From assembly GCA_022225965.2 (NCBI GenBank), contig JAKJXP020000094.1, forward strand, positions 1-64,000: a stretch of 64,000 nt of DNA, read 5' to 3'. The position numbers were made by a program, and so were the translations under genes. The stretch is from Diatrype stigma. Taxonomy: Eukaryota > Ascomycota > Sordariomycetes > Xylariales > Diatrypaceae. The notes beneath the pieces are model-generated. The model was not told the DNA's origin and made no database searches. It saw only the letters and a list, made by a program, of their open reading frames with translations. Of the stretch, positions 45,083-56,561 are shown piece after piece. Each line of letters begins with the position of its first letter. Positions within the stretch are counted from its first letter, which is position 1.

Positions 45083-45944
45083 CTGCGTGGGACGTTAGTA
45101 CTCCATGTCCGGTCCGGGGACCTCAGCCTCAGGTGCCGGAAGACGTTCGACCAACTGCGGCCGCCCGCATGTATTATGATGCCATTCAAGTTCATCCGCC
45201 TAATGGGGGAGGTAGAGGACGGGGTGTGATTGCGTGGGTCCTCCCGAGAGCAACTTGAGCAACGTCGACTCGGACGTCCAGAAGCGGGTGAGCGACATCA
45301 TTTCAGGCCCTTACGGTATCGGGCGCCGGGTTCCAATCCAGCCAGCCCCTCCAAGTCCAGGTACCTAATGGATAGCGGCTCACGCCAGGGATTCCAGGTT
45401 GCTGCACGGGGCGACGAGCGCGAACTTACTGGGAGCTTGTTGATGGCTAATGACATAAATCTTCTTGCACACTAGGGAACCTCTATTTTCCAGTAATGGG
45501 GCGTCCCGTAGCTTACGTAGGCAATCTATGCATCGCAATCAAGCTCGTTGCTCGCAAGTTCCCAAATCAAGGAAGCTCTCGCAATGCAAGATGTTCCAGC
45601 CGGCTACCTAGCCAGCTAGCCAAATCAAATCAGGGTGGAGAGTAAATCGGTACCTTGTGGGTCTATGACACGCCGGCGGGGGTCGATCATGCAGTTCGCG
45701 AAGGACCCCTGGGAGTCTGGGACCCGGGAACCCTGAGGTGCAACAGGACTTTGTTTCATGATAGTTACCTAGGACTTTGACGTCCGCCCTGTCTTGAAGT
45801 TGACAGATACATATCTAGTCCATGTGCTTCCTCGCTTCTCACTTCTGTCACGGCCGTTTCTTTCCTCAAGTAACGACGAGAACTTAGTCACATCTGATTC
45901 CAATCAAATACCAGTCTCATCCTAGACCAACGGCGCAGTTCAAG
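45083..45944. other. Intergenic, possibly containing more decayed coding sequence
   Basis: GC-rich up to about 45450, with several frames of intermediate length but each with stops, which could belong to the decayed fragment next door. The part from 45480 onward holds the promoter and leader of the calmodulin-like gene. Confidence 0.35.
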
Positions 45945-46784
45945 ATGGTGGGTCCCAGCGTCTTCTCGTCAGAAGATGGGAGAAAACCAAGATCACTGAT
46001 CGAGATGAATAGGCTAGAACACTATCACCGGAGGAGATTCAAGTCTTCAAAGATCTCTTTGATTCATACGTAGGTACCTTCCAGAAAACGATTTATACAG
46101 GATCATTCTAATCGTGTCCTAGGATACAGATAAAGGCGGTTAGTGCTTCACTCTGGGTTTGCTTTAGCTCAGGATTGTGGGCAGGACCAGTTTTCTAATT
46201 CCATACCTAGGCAACATCAGTGTCGAGGAATTCGCCAAAGTGATGTCTCAGAGCCCAGGCCAAGTGCCTACCGAGGCAGAGATCCAGCAGATTATCAATG
46301 AAGTCGATCTCGATGGAGATGGAACCATTAACTTCAACGGTAAGGGCGCCTGTACTTCTACCCCTGGCCTGGCGATACCGAGAAGATTTAAGACCATCAT
46401 CTGCTGGTTTTGCATTGACGCCGAAGAATAAGGTGCTAACCCCTGGCAGAGTTCATCACCATGATGACGGGTCAACCATACCCACCGCAAGACGAAGATG
46501 CCCAGTACGCGAGTGCATGGAAGCAGTTTGAACCGTCCCTCAACGGCTCTCTTACGCCCAGCCAGTTTAGGCAGCTGATGGCAGAACTGGGCGAGCCGGT
46601 TAACGACACCGAAGTCGAGAACCTGATTAACAACGTAGATGGGGAAGGAAAGCTAGACTGTAAGTTCAAGGGTTTACTCTAGTGTCTAAAGAGAGAGTCC
46701 ACTAACTGGTTTTGAGATAAAACGTTTATACACTTCGTAAAGAACAGGAACGTGGAGAGCGACATTCTCAGTGGGTATGAATGA
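45945..46784 (+). CDS. Calmodulin-like EF-hand protein with an ATG-only first exon and a 16-base exon
   Basis: A calcium-sensor-like protein of 160 residues. Six exons: 45945-45947 (the start codon alone), 46013-46069, 46123-46138, 46211-46339, 46450-46659, 46717-46784; all GT-AG and in phase. The start reads [22 protein letters not shown] loop 1 is DTDKGGNISVEE and loop 2 [12 protein letters not shown], both with good calcium ligands. Loop 3 ([12 protein letters not shown]) and loop 4 ([12 protein letters not shown]) have lost key acidic residues. The tail [19 protein letters not shown] is longer than in calmodulin. True calmodulin is far more conserved, so this is a divergent relative with a calcium-binding N-lobe and a probably weak C-lobe. 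An intron directly after ATG is also known in fungal calmodulin genes. Confidence 0.83.
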
Positions 46785-47329
46785 CGAGTCCCAAGTGTTG
46801 TTCAGTATATGTTCAAGGTCAAATAAAGACGCATATCGTCGAGTAATTTACCCTTTCAACCCTATTGGGCCCAACGAACCTGGAGCACTGTTTCGAGTAA
46901 CACGTATCACAAGCGGTCTTTGCCTACTACTTATAGAATTGTACTATTTATTCCGCAATCGTGGTAAATGCCGGGCTAACCCCTACCGACAACGCAGCCC
47001 CTCTTCCGGCGGCAACGTTCCATAACAGGAATGAACCGCCGCCCGGCTCCGCATGGAGCAGCTGGGAAAACACGTCTACCCGGTGCATAGATAGACCGAC
47101 TTGTCATAACTCCGGAAGGTCCAGATCATAATCGTTCTCGTATAAAGCTCGTGGATCTTCTCCAACACGCCATTGTAGGCGGGAATTGCGACTGACTACC
47201 CAGGTAAGCACGCGTGACGCTGCCGTCGCACATCATAGCGCCTCTATATCAGAACAGAGTCTGGTGGCAGTGCCCAGCGAACGAACGAGTAACCGCCTAC
47301 GCCACCGCAAAACAGCAGCAGCGACAACG
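46785..47329. other. Intergenic upstream of the fucosidase gene
   Basis: No gene is supported. It should contain the promoter and leader of the GH29 gene. Confidence 0.45.
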
Positions 47330-49181
47330 ATGCGGAGAACACCAGTACCGGCAGGCGCGCCAAAACGCCGACGCGCGTCATCGCTGCTCGGGTTCCTCGG
47401 CGTCCCATGCTGGTTAATAGCAATGGCGGCTGCCGCGCATGCGGAGGTCGGTCCGCCGGCGCCGTACCTGCAGACGCCGTCGGCGCGGCAGCTCGAGTGG
47501 CACGGGCTGGAGTACTACGCGTTCGTGCACTTCGGCCCCAACACCTTCACCGACGAGGAGTGGGGCCTCAGCCAGAGCCCGCCCGACGTGTTCGCCCCGA
47601 CGGCCCTGGACACGGACCAGTGGGCCCGGTCGCTGGCCGATGCCGGCGCCGCCGGCTTGATATTGACGGCTAAGCACCATGATGGCATGGCATTGGTGAG
47701 CCGAAAAGCCTCAAAGGGGTGGAGGGGTCAATGATCTATTTCTTTCATAGCTTGTTCTTTGCACGGTCGTTGAAGTTTAAGTCTTAGGCTCAGGGGGGAA
47801 AGGGGGGAGGGTGTATGTATTATGTATATTATGTATGAGTATGTTTGGAAAGGCTGGACTTGGCATATCCGCAAGAAATTTGCTGACTCCAGGTGTTGGT
47901 TGGCTGCAGTGGGAAACCAACACGACGACGTACCAGATCGGCCGTGGTCAGTGGGCGCTCGACCGCGTCGCCCGCGGGCTCGACGCCGACGTCGTGCGCA
48001 TGGCGGCCGCGTCGGCCCGGCGGCACGGCCTGCGCTTCGGCGTCTACCTGTCGCCGTGGGACATCCACCGGGACCCGGCGATGCCGAAGCCGCAGCTAGC
48101 CGGCACGCCGTACGACGAGCCGCAGATCTTCGGCGACAACAACACCAGCCCCGACGCCGGCAACTACAACGAGCTCTACGCACGCCAGCTGACGGAGCTG
48201 GTGACGATGCAGCTGCCGAGCGATCCCGGAAATGCAGGAGGAGGAGGAGCGGGGGAGCAAGAGTCGGTGGTAGTGGAGCTGTCGGAGGTCTGGCTCGACG
48301 GCGCCAGCGGCTCCGACACGGTGCAGACGTTCGACTGGGCCTCGTTCCGGGACATCATCCGGCTGCACCAGCCCGGGGCGGTCATGTGGGGTCACCAGGG
48401 CGTGGACGCGCGCTGGGTCGGCAACGAGGACGGGCGCTCGGCCGCGACCAGCTGGCACACCATCGACCGCACGCAGGACGACCCGCGCTACGGCGAGGCC
48501 GAGCTGGAGGCGGGCGTGCGCGACGGCGCGCACTGGACGCCGGCCGAGGCCGACGCGCGCCTCCGCGACGGCTGGTTCTGGCACGCCGCGGAGCAGCCCA
48601 AGACGCCCGCCGCCCTCATGGACATGTACCTGGCCTCGGTCGGGCGCGGCGTGAACCTCCTGCTCGACGTGCCGCCCGACGCCACCGGGCTGATCCCGCG
48701 GGCGGACGTGGACGCCCTGCTGGGGTTTAGGGCGGCGCGCGACGCGTTCCTGAACCGGACGCTGCTGGCGCCGGGGCTGGCGACCAACGCGAGTAGTGTC
48801 CGCGGCGGCGACGAAAACTCGACGATGCGCTACGGACCGGCTAATGTGCTCGATGGGAGCAGCGATACGTACTGGGCGCTGGACGACGAGCAGACGACGG
48901 GCGCGCTAGAGGTGCAGCTGGGCGGTACGTGCCTCGTCGATGCGTTCGTCACGCAGGAATACATCGCCCTGGGCCAGCGCATCGGCGGATACGCAGTGGA
49001 TGCGTTCGTCGACGGTGCGTTCGTGGCGCTCGTCAACGGTAGGTCGCTGGGATACAAGCGTATAGACAAGCTGGACGCGCCGGTGGAAACGAACCGGATA
49101 CGGTTCCGTGTCACGCAGGCAAACGCGACACCCCTGATCATGAGCTTTCAGGCGCTTGGGACGCTGAAGACGACTGCGTGA
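47330..49181 (+). CDS. Secreted alpha-L-fucosidase-like glycoside hydrolase, family GH29
   Basis: Predicted to remove alpha-L-fucose from glycans outside the cell. Exons are 47330-47695 and 47910-49181 (GTGAGC donor, GCTGCAG acceptor), 545 residues. Residues 1-38 are a basic then hydrophobic signal peptide ending AAAAHA. The TIM-barrel part has YYAFVHFGPNTFTDEEWG, LTAKHHDGMAL, RFGVYLSPWD and the EVWLDG motif holding the expected nucleophile (Asp about 252); GVNLLLDVPPDATG closes the barrel. A C-terminal beta-sandwich of about 130 residues (YGPANVLDGSSDTYWALDDE) resembles an F5/8 type C carbohydrate-binding module. The 214-base intron is long for this window but no extra exon is evident. Substrate is inferred from family. 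Confidence 0.92.
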
Positions 49182-49543
49182 AACGTGTGGGATTGCAGAT
49201 TGGTGGAGGCAAGTGCTGGCTGATACGGTGTTAATGAAAGCTGGAAACGGAGTCGCTCCAGAATCCTCCTGTTGTAGAACACCACCACGCATTGATTAGT
49301 TATCATTTATTCGCGAACGCCTCAGCGTCCGCATTTTGTATATACATGAACACGATGTATACAGGGTTTATAGCACATTTGATTGTCTATCTTCCATCAA
49401 CGCCTCTATACGGCCTCGACCCAAGTGGCAATTGTATCCGTGGTGGATGAACGAGCTGGCCACCGCCACAGTGCATCTCGCCTAAGCAAACAAATAATAA
49501 CCTCCCCAGCGGCCTCCGTCTCTCTCTGACCATCCTCCGGTCT
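49182..49543. other. Short intergenic gap between convergent genes
   Basis: The 3' sides of the fucosidase gene and the Cys-rich gene. Nothing else is seen. Confidence 0.4.
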
Positions 49544-49822
49544 CTATTCCTCGAACCGTTGGTAGGTTGATCCCCTGTGGAACTTCTTCACACGACGTAT
49601 CTGTCTCGATGGTCCCTCCTTGATAGTGGAAAGGCGATTGCCATTGTAGTGGTTGCGCTCCTGGTCGCGATAGTGCGCGTGGCCCCTGTGATGGCGACCA
49701 TCGCGCTGCGCGTAGTCGTCCTCCGGTGCAATAGGCCCATAGACATCTGGCTGCTGAGACGATGTGAGAATTCCCGAGATGGAGCCGTGGTGGTCGTTGT
49801 TGCGGGGCTGGACCGCCATCCG

Positions 49823-49853
<31 letters not shown>

Positions 49854-50794
49854 GGTCGGGGCTGGGGAAGCGTGGCGTCGGTGCAGTCCCAGCACGAGAA
49901 CAAGGGTGCGCAATTACCGCCGTCGCCATCGCCCGCGCGCAGTCCCGATTGCGGAGGTGCTGCCACTCTGTTCACGGACAAGCCGCCCGACATGGAGAGA
50001 TCGCAGTCGTCGATCGTCTCGGTCAGCGTGAACTCCGCATCGTGCTCGTCCGAGTACTGCACAGACTTGACTATGGCCGGGGCCGAGCTGCAGCCGGCCA
50101 TGTCCTGCGCCATCTCGCGGTCCGGGACCGCCCACTGCGGGCCGAGAATGAACTCGCCCCGGTCGGTGATGGTCAGGCTTTGGTTGTGTGGGCTGCCAAT
50201 GTCGGAATCCGAATCGTCCTCAGCAGCGACAGTCGGAGGTCCATCGAGCTGGGTCGAGGGGAGCGTTGAATAGGGTTCGAATAGATTGTTTTGGGCCGTG
50301 CCATTGTCAATGCTCGGAGTTTGGTAGCCGTTGACTCTGCCATCCGTTCCCGAGTTCCCTGGGCAAGTCTGCGCATTGTTGTGGTAGGGGCTTGGTAGTC
50401 CGCAGGCCGTGCTAGAGAATCCATTTCCAGTTCCACTTCCGCAATTTTCATCGCGACCTCGTGGAGAGCCCCCAGCCTGGCCCATGTCTGGGTAAATACC
50501 CGCTGCTAGACTAGCTTGTGGCGAAGCGCCTGGGTGTCCTGCTCGCGGTTGCTCTTGCTGATGTAGAGGGTAGCCAGGTTGGCTGGTCCAGACATAGTTC
50601 GGCACGGGACCCAGCACGGGGTTGTGTAGCAGCACTGGCACTTGCGAGTTGGGTTCCTAACCCAGACACCTCGGACAAAGAGCGCTGACAGGCGGCTGTT
50701 CGATCACGTCCCGGGGGCAGGAACGAAGCCCGCATGGCCAGGAAATCGTGGCCGGATGGCCGCAGTTGAGGTAGTAGGTGGTATAGTGGCACAT
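49544..50794 (-). pseudogene. Cys-rich N-terminal motif plus long tail, one frame broken by a TAG
   Basis: From ATG 50792-50794 a frame reads MCHYTTYYLNCGHPATISWP, then CGLRSCPRDV and LCPRCLG, and meets TAG at 50657-50659 (codon 46). The same frame then stays open for 371 codons to the stop at 49544-49546. The N-terminus has paired Cys/His spacing (CH, CGH, CG, CPR, CPRC) like a small zinc-binding motif. The tail is Ser/Asn/Pro-rich with one folded-looking part (RGEFILGPQWAVPDREMAQD) and a basic end (RRVKKFHRG). A GT...AG span of 21 bases covers the stop and keeps the frame, but is too short for a normal intron. The TAG could be a nonsense mutation (CAG to TAG), a readthrough site or a sequence error. 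Family not known to me. Confidence 0.55.
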
Positions 50795-51907
50795 TTCAAG
50801 TTCCTGCCTGACCTGATTGGGAGAAGCGGATAGATGCCACCAGAGGTGTTTGGGGGGAGGCTAATGACGATGGTGACGTTGGTGGTGACGAAGATGTTAG
50901 CGGTGATGAAGACGAAGGTAAACTGGCCCAGTAAACAGTTGCCAAGGTCGAGAAAACAGATTAGAGGTGCTGGCACCGTGGCCACCTGACCTTCGTTGCT
51001 GTGGGAAGGGAAAAGCGGAACCATGGGGATTGGCTTGAGAGAGACTGGTCAGGTAATTGACTGCCTGCTAACTACTGCATCAGATTCGTGGTCGGCACCA
51101 CCGAGAAAGAACTGGGCAAGTCGGAGTGAACGGATTCCCTTCAATGTGGCCAGTTTATCATGTCATCGTGCGCACCACCGGTACTTCCAGGTTTTACCCA
51201 CAAATCTACGTCTTGAATAAGCAATATGTTCATGTGTTGTATAATCATCCTAGGATTTGAACGCAGATCACCAAGGCCGGAAGCATCCCTTCATGTCCAA
51301 GATTGTTGGGGGAGTTGATGCCTACCTAGGTACGTTATGTATTCCAGCACTGGCATCCTATGACAGCCAAGGAATATAAGAGATTGAACTGCTGGTTACA
51401 GGTGAAACGCCAATGGAGATGGGGCATCAATGTCTGCACATCATGTCATTTGTCATATGATCCAGATGCTATATTATGGTTGGCTGTTTGCTTCATGTCT
51501 AGTAACACAGACCAGTAGAACAAAGCGATGCCGGCTAGTGAAGCCCAGTACCATCTAGCAAGCACAATGCTATCATTGTGCATATATGTCGACTTTTATT
51601 ATCACCTCACGCATTGGTTCCTCCTGGTTCCACGTATATCTCCAAGCATGTTACCTACCACAGCCTTTTATATCTCGAATGCACCAATTCACTATCGTAC
51701 AAAACCCTGGTTTTGATACTAGATAACTGCTCCTGTATCAAGGCCTTTCTTGCTAGAAGAATTCGTGCATAGCGATAAAACCTATGAGAGACTATGGGAC
51801 TGGCCAAATACATGTGTATTGAGTAATAGCTGGTTGACGTTACACAGTAGTTGGCAGGTAACTCTGAGACGTTTATCTAGAGCTAATCAAATTTCTTGAA
51901 TACAATA
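50795..51907. other. Intergenic, nothing recognised
   Basis: Upstream of the Cys-rich gene and 3' of the oxygenase gene. GGTGGTGACGAAGATG-type triplet repeats occur near 50865-50920; there is no supported gene. Confidence 0.4.
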
Positions 51908-53739
51908 TTAGTCAGACCAATGACTCTCGAAAGTTTGTTTCAGGACCCTTCTCCCGACCCCTTTTTTGTACGGAGGCACTCCTATGATGATGGCACATTC
52001 GGAGTATATCAGGTCATGAGAGGGTTCGTTTCCATACTGTCAGAGTAAATGTGTAAGCCTAGTGCCTTTCTTGTATGTTCTTTTTGGGCGGGAGGGGGCA
52101 CGGCTCGAGACTTCTACTTACTGTCGTGTAGCTAAGTTGGAACTCTTCGTGCCCCGAAGATTGATTCAACCATGCCACTCCGGAGTAGCTGACACGTCTC
52201 TCTCCATACTTTTCACCAAGCATCTCTTCCATTTCATCCCAGGAATCGACCCAGTTCTCAGGCTCACTGATCTCGAAGTTCTGGAGGATGTATTGACGCT
52301 TCTTACCTCGCCCCTCCTCTTCATCGTACGGGTTGACTACGATGGGGCGCAGGCATACACCACATCCAAGAGCCTGAAAGCATTCCCACATTACCATATC
52401 AAGGCCCTTGAGGGTTTCTGGGAGACAGAAATCTTGGCTGGTATGGGGGTAGCCATGGACTGTGTAGTAGCCCAGGTAACCGCCTGTGTTTGGTATCGTG
52501 TCAGTAGGAAATCCATATTACGTTACCAAATGAGACACGAGAGTACTACCTTCAGGCATAAAGCCCTCGTTATCCAAGACAGCCCGCATGTGATTATGCA
52601 AAGGCGACTGGGCCGGATCCAGAGACTTGCTGTGGCCGACTAGGTAGCCATTGCCATGTACGGCATAGAGGTTGTATGTCAAAGTAATGCGGTTGCCGGA
52701 TTGGACTTGCAGCACCTCATGCTCGCAATCGCTGTAGAAAGCGGCCCACTGGACAATAGGCTTGGATTCATCCAGACCAGACCAGTCGAAGCTCGTCGTT
52801 TTGCCCTGATGTCGGACCTCTAGCTGGCCTCCCTCATGCGCAAGCGGCAGGCAAACGACAAGCGAACCAAACTGAGTCGCTGACCGGGGTGTGTCTACAT
52901 GTGCCCGAAAGTGACCCGACGGGCCCTCATATATCTGATATATCCACGTCAGCTATTGTCCTTTGGATGTGCTCCAGATGACTCCGTATGCGACTCCTTA
53001 CATTGAGCTTATACAACTCGGCCCGGACTCCCCTGAGATTGCGAGCGTCCACGGGCAGGGTCGGAAGCAGGACCTGCGCAATGGCGTCCACGATGCCGCA
53101 CTCATAAGGACAGAAATCGACAGAAAATTGAGACGGGTCGAGCTTCAAAGCCTTGCGATAGCTTTCGTCGAAGACATCCTCTCCACCCCTGCCAAAGGTT
53201 GCAGGGGCCATATCGCTCAGCAAGCGAGCCAGGTTGTCAGATGTAGAAGACTCGAGAGGAAGAACGAGCTTGCAGCTTGAGGCAGGCGTCGTGGCATCGG
53301 GAGGGTCCCAGCGGAGTGTGATGGGATTGCAGGATGGAACCGCCGATGGATCACTATAGATGCGAAAGGCCGAAAGTAAGGATATTCCATGCGCCTCAGT
53401 GACTTGTTCGGGCACTTCTCCTGATGGCTCCTGGGTGTTAGTATCGCCAGAGCGAGCGATGAACACTGATCCACCACATGCGAAGACGAAGTCTCTCAGG
53501 CGGTCCTCATCCAGCGACTCCCGAAGGTCCCCCAACAATCTCCGTGTCTCATCGTCAAACTGCTCGTCGTCATCTTTGTATGGCCACTGCTCAACACTCT
53601 CGATTGGGCTCTCATAGTTTCCGCACGAGTCCTCGTACGGGAGTCCATCTGAATCAAGCTTCTGCGACTGCTCTGGTGGAGTCTCGTCGTCACTATCTAT
53701 CTCCATTGGAGAGTCGGGAAATTCCTGTTCGGGACACAT
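51908..53739 (-). CDS. 2OG-Fe(II) oxygenase-like protein (prolyl 4-hydroxylase fold), triad intact
   Basis: A predicted iron- and 2-oxoglutarate-dependent oxygenase with unknown substrate. Exons are 53002-53739, 52550-52934, 52122-52483 and 51908-52036, all GT-AG and in phase, 537 residues. Residues 1-110 are acidic (DSDDETPPEQS, DDDEQFDDETRRLLGDLRES). The catalytic core has GHFRAHVDTPRS (H258, D260), FGSLVVCLPLAHEGGQLEV, then CEHEVLQVQSGNRITLTYNL with H318 and R328. H-x-D, then H, then R ten residues on, matches P4H-type metal and 2OG binding. The last two exons hold a conserved-looking C-terminal domain (GLDMVMWECFQALGCGVCLR). A related but degenerate gene starts at 58975. Confidence 0.86.
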
Positions 53740-54367
53740 GTTGAATTTATTGCTGATATGCAGAAACGTCTAGGGTCTGTCATGAAGATAGTAATCAGAA
53801 GAGGGGACTTGTTCGATGATAATGCCGATTCATGATGGTCGACGACAGTCCTACTATCACCTCTTCATTTATACCAAGTTGTCCACGTTATCTTGATCCT
53901 TGTCATAGTCATGGTCATATTCACCGCTGTAGATCATCCATGATTTCTGTCGCATCACAGCGGGTCGCGTCTAGGCAGCCGTAGGCAGACGCCCGAGTAA
54001 CGCGAAATCACATGCACAAGCCCCCTGTCCTGTGGATGGGATAGTGACCCAGGCCTTGGCTATACCTGGACATGTGTTGGCTTCATGCAATGGGGTTGAG
54101 TCCGGACTACGGCAGTTATCTCGACACTACATCCAGCCCCTATTATAAGCCGATTAATACCTTGGTAGGTAAGTCGAAGTCTCATATTGTTCCAGGTGTT
54201 GGGACTTGAGGCCTGAGCCGGGGGAAAAGGAAGAATCGAGGACGGTTAGTCGATGTCAATCCTGCCAGATATTTCGGCTCTATGCACGCTATACTGAACG
54301 AGAAGGGGGAAAGTTCCCTCCAATTCACGCGAAAGCCACGATGACCAAATGAGCCCAGTCAGTCAGA
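53740..54367. other. Promoter region of the oxygenase gene and 3' side of the methyltransferase
   Basis: 628 bases with no supported gene. Confidence 0.45.
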
Positions 54368-55500
54368 TTACGCCCTGAAAACCGCAAACCGCAACCGCCG
54401 GACGGGGCCGTCCGGACCGCCCATGTTGATGTCCGCGTGGTCCAGAAACTCCACCTCCGTCCTCCACCGGGTCCCCGTCCGCTCCCCCACCTCATCCCAC
54501 AGCTGCTGCCACGTCTCCGCGTTGTGCAGATACCGGCTGGCCCGTCGGGCGCCCTCCCGATCGGAGGGCTGGCTCGTGCCGACGTGCCGCCCGAAGATCA
54601 CCACGTCGGGGTCGTCGGGCCGCAGGAACCGCACCATCCGCGCCGCAGCCTTGACCTGCGCCTCCCATCCGAAGAGGTGGAAGAAGCTCATTGCGTGGAT
54701 GATGGTCATCTTCCCGTCGAGGGCCTTCAGACCATCGCTATTGCTACTGCTACTGTTACCACCACTCCTACTACAGAGATGACTATTCGCATCGCCCTCC
54801 CGGCCCTTGTCTCCGCCGCCGCCGCCGCCGTCGCCGCCGTCGCTCTTCAGGAGATCACCGATGACAAAGGTCGCCCGGAGCTTCTTCCGGTCCCGGAACA
54901 GCTCGTAGCCGGCCTGCACGAAGCCCGGCTCCAGGTCGACGCCGTACAGGCGGCGCGAGTCGACGCCGTCGAGCGCGAGCTGACGCAGCACCTGCCCCAC
55001 GCAGCACCCCACGTCGAGGAAGGCGGCGGCTGCGTCCGAAGATGAAGAAGAAGAAGAGCGGGGCGCCGCCAGCAGTCGCTTGACCGCGTCCTTGTACCGC
55101 GGATCCGACGCGAACTGCAGCGATAGGAAGCGGAAGTGGCCCACGCACACGTGCGGGTAGATCTCCCACAGCCTGTCGCGCTACATGTGGCAAAAGGGCT
55201 CATTAGTTCGGGCCGGGCAGAGGCGTAGGTAGGCAGGCAGGTAGAATCACGTACTATGGTGTGGATGTGCTCGTCGACGTCCTTCGCGCGGATGCCGCTG
55301 TACCTCTCGAGCAGCTTTCGGGCGGGCTCGAGGTCGGCCGGCAGGTCGGCGATGTAGACCTGGCCTCGCGCCTGCGCGTTGACGACTGCCTCTGGGAGAG
55401 GGGGCGGTGTATCACCGGGGGTATCGGTGGCGGCGTCGTCATCTCCGGGCGGCGGCGGTTGTCCGGGTTTCCTCAATCGGAAACGGTCGAGGTTCCACAT
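54368..55500 (-). CDS. SAM-dependent methyltransferase (class I fold)
   Basis: Predicted to methylate a small molecule or protein; the substrate is unknown. Exons are 55255-55500 and 54368-55180 (GTACGT donor, CATGTAG acceptor, 74-base intron), 352 residues from MWNLDRFRLRK. Residues about 80-100 (RDRLWEIYPHVCVGHFRFLS) are typical of a group of fungal methyltransferases. The SAM motif FLDVGCCVGQVLRQLALDG lies at about 133-151, followed by LYGVDLEPGFVQAGYELF. A Gly/Asp/Ser-rich insert of about 45 residues is followed by MTIIHAMSFFHLFGWEAQVK and DPDVVIFGRHVGTS. It lies among oxygenase and F-box genes, but nothing else here marks a biosynthetic cluster. Confidence 0.87.
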
Positions 55501-56561
55501 TGCTCCGGGCAATCAAGCAGTTGGGTAGGCGGTCGGGAATGCGTGAATCTGCACTGTTCGCTTGAATGCGAGACGGACCGATCGAATAGCAGGCCCCGCA
55601 ATCCGTTATTGGGTAATCATTCTATAGGTGCTTAGTTAGTCAATGTAGGTTGTATTTTGAAGCACCGAGCATTAATTAGGCACTAGATGATGATAATGAT
55701 AATGATGATGCCGTGGACCTAGTGACCGGAAGACCCGAGAACCCACATGCTTTCGGATTTGCAGATCTTGGCCCCTCATGCTTAAGGTTCCGTTTCCGAC
55801 ATAGCACAGCGGTGACAACGTGACGCTGGGCCGCGATATGATGCCGCCTGTTTCGCAATTGGCGTTGGCCGACGATCAAATACTTGATAAATAACTTGCA
55901 TCTTGTATGTGGGCGAGTAAAACATTTCCCATTTGCGCTGTACTTACTTAGTTATAGTGGGTGAGCTACCTATTTAGCACTCTACGGTAGGTACCCAAGC
56001 TACTATACAGGCTTACAGGTGAGGGGCCCATACAGCTATCAGGGGTCGAAACTCGCTCGAAGACGCTGAAAGCAGCCTTGCTGGTCTTCATTCATCATGT
56101 ATACAGGGTTGCAATCGCATATCGTCAAGTCATGATGGGATTCTTAGGTTACAAGGTCAGCATTGCTTCGAGGTGACTCTAAAGATGAAACAGTGTTGTG
56201 GTGCTTGCTTACCTATTGTCTGTAGGCAGAGTCTAAGTTTGGAGTGACCTAGACTGGCCAATATGGTAGACCCAAATCATTTCTTAAACAAGTCTGATTC
56301 ACAACCTCAAGGCATGGGAATTTGGCATCAGTCCGGATGATTGATTATTATCTTCGGTCCGTGATGTGTATAGAACAAACTGTTTTGTCTAACTCTGACC
56401 CACAATCCCTAACAATCAGAACACCGACCCCTTTCCTCACAGCTAGCTTACAGGAACAAGTAGTTCCGGCAAGTGCAAGTATTCCTAGTTTCTCGTTGTT
56501 CTTCCAATGTCTTTGTGCCATCCTGCATTTATTGACCACCGCGCGTAGTGATCCATGACTC
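55501..56561. other. Intergenic, nothing recognised
   Basis: Promoter of the methyltransferase at the left end. A GATGATAATGATAATGATGATG microsatellite-like patch lies near 55687-55709. No gene is supported. Confidence 0.4.

Noticed and set aside
45325..45345. GGTTCCAATCC resembling a tRNA B box
   Set aside because: No matching A box, acceptor stem or T-arm pairing could be drawn around it.
47822..48730. 302-codon alternative frame in the fucosidase gene
   Set aside because: Arg/Ala-rich shadow of the GH29 frame; the GH29 motifs and splice phase fix the real one.
50641..50661. A 21-base intron that would remove the TAG in the Cys-rich gene
   Set aside because: It begins GT and ends AG but is far shorter than the shortest spliceosomal introns I would accept and lacks room for a branch site.
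51240..51290. GTTCAAATCC on the minus strand resembling a tRNA T-loop
   Set aside because: The flanking bases do not pair as a T-stem and no D or anticodon arm follows.
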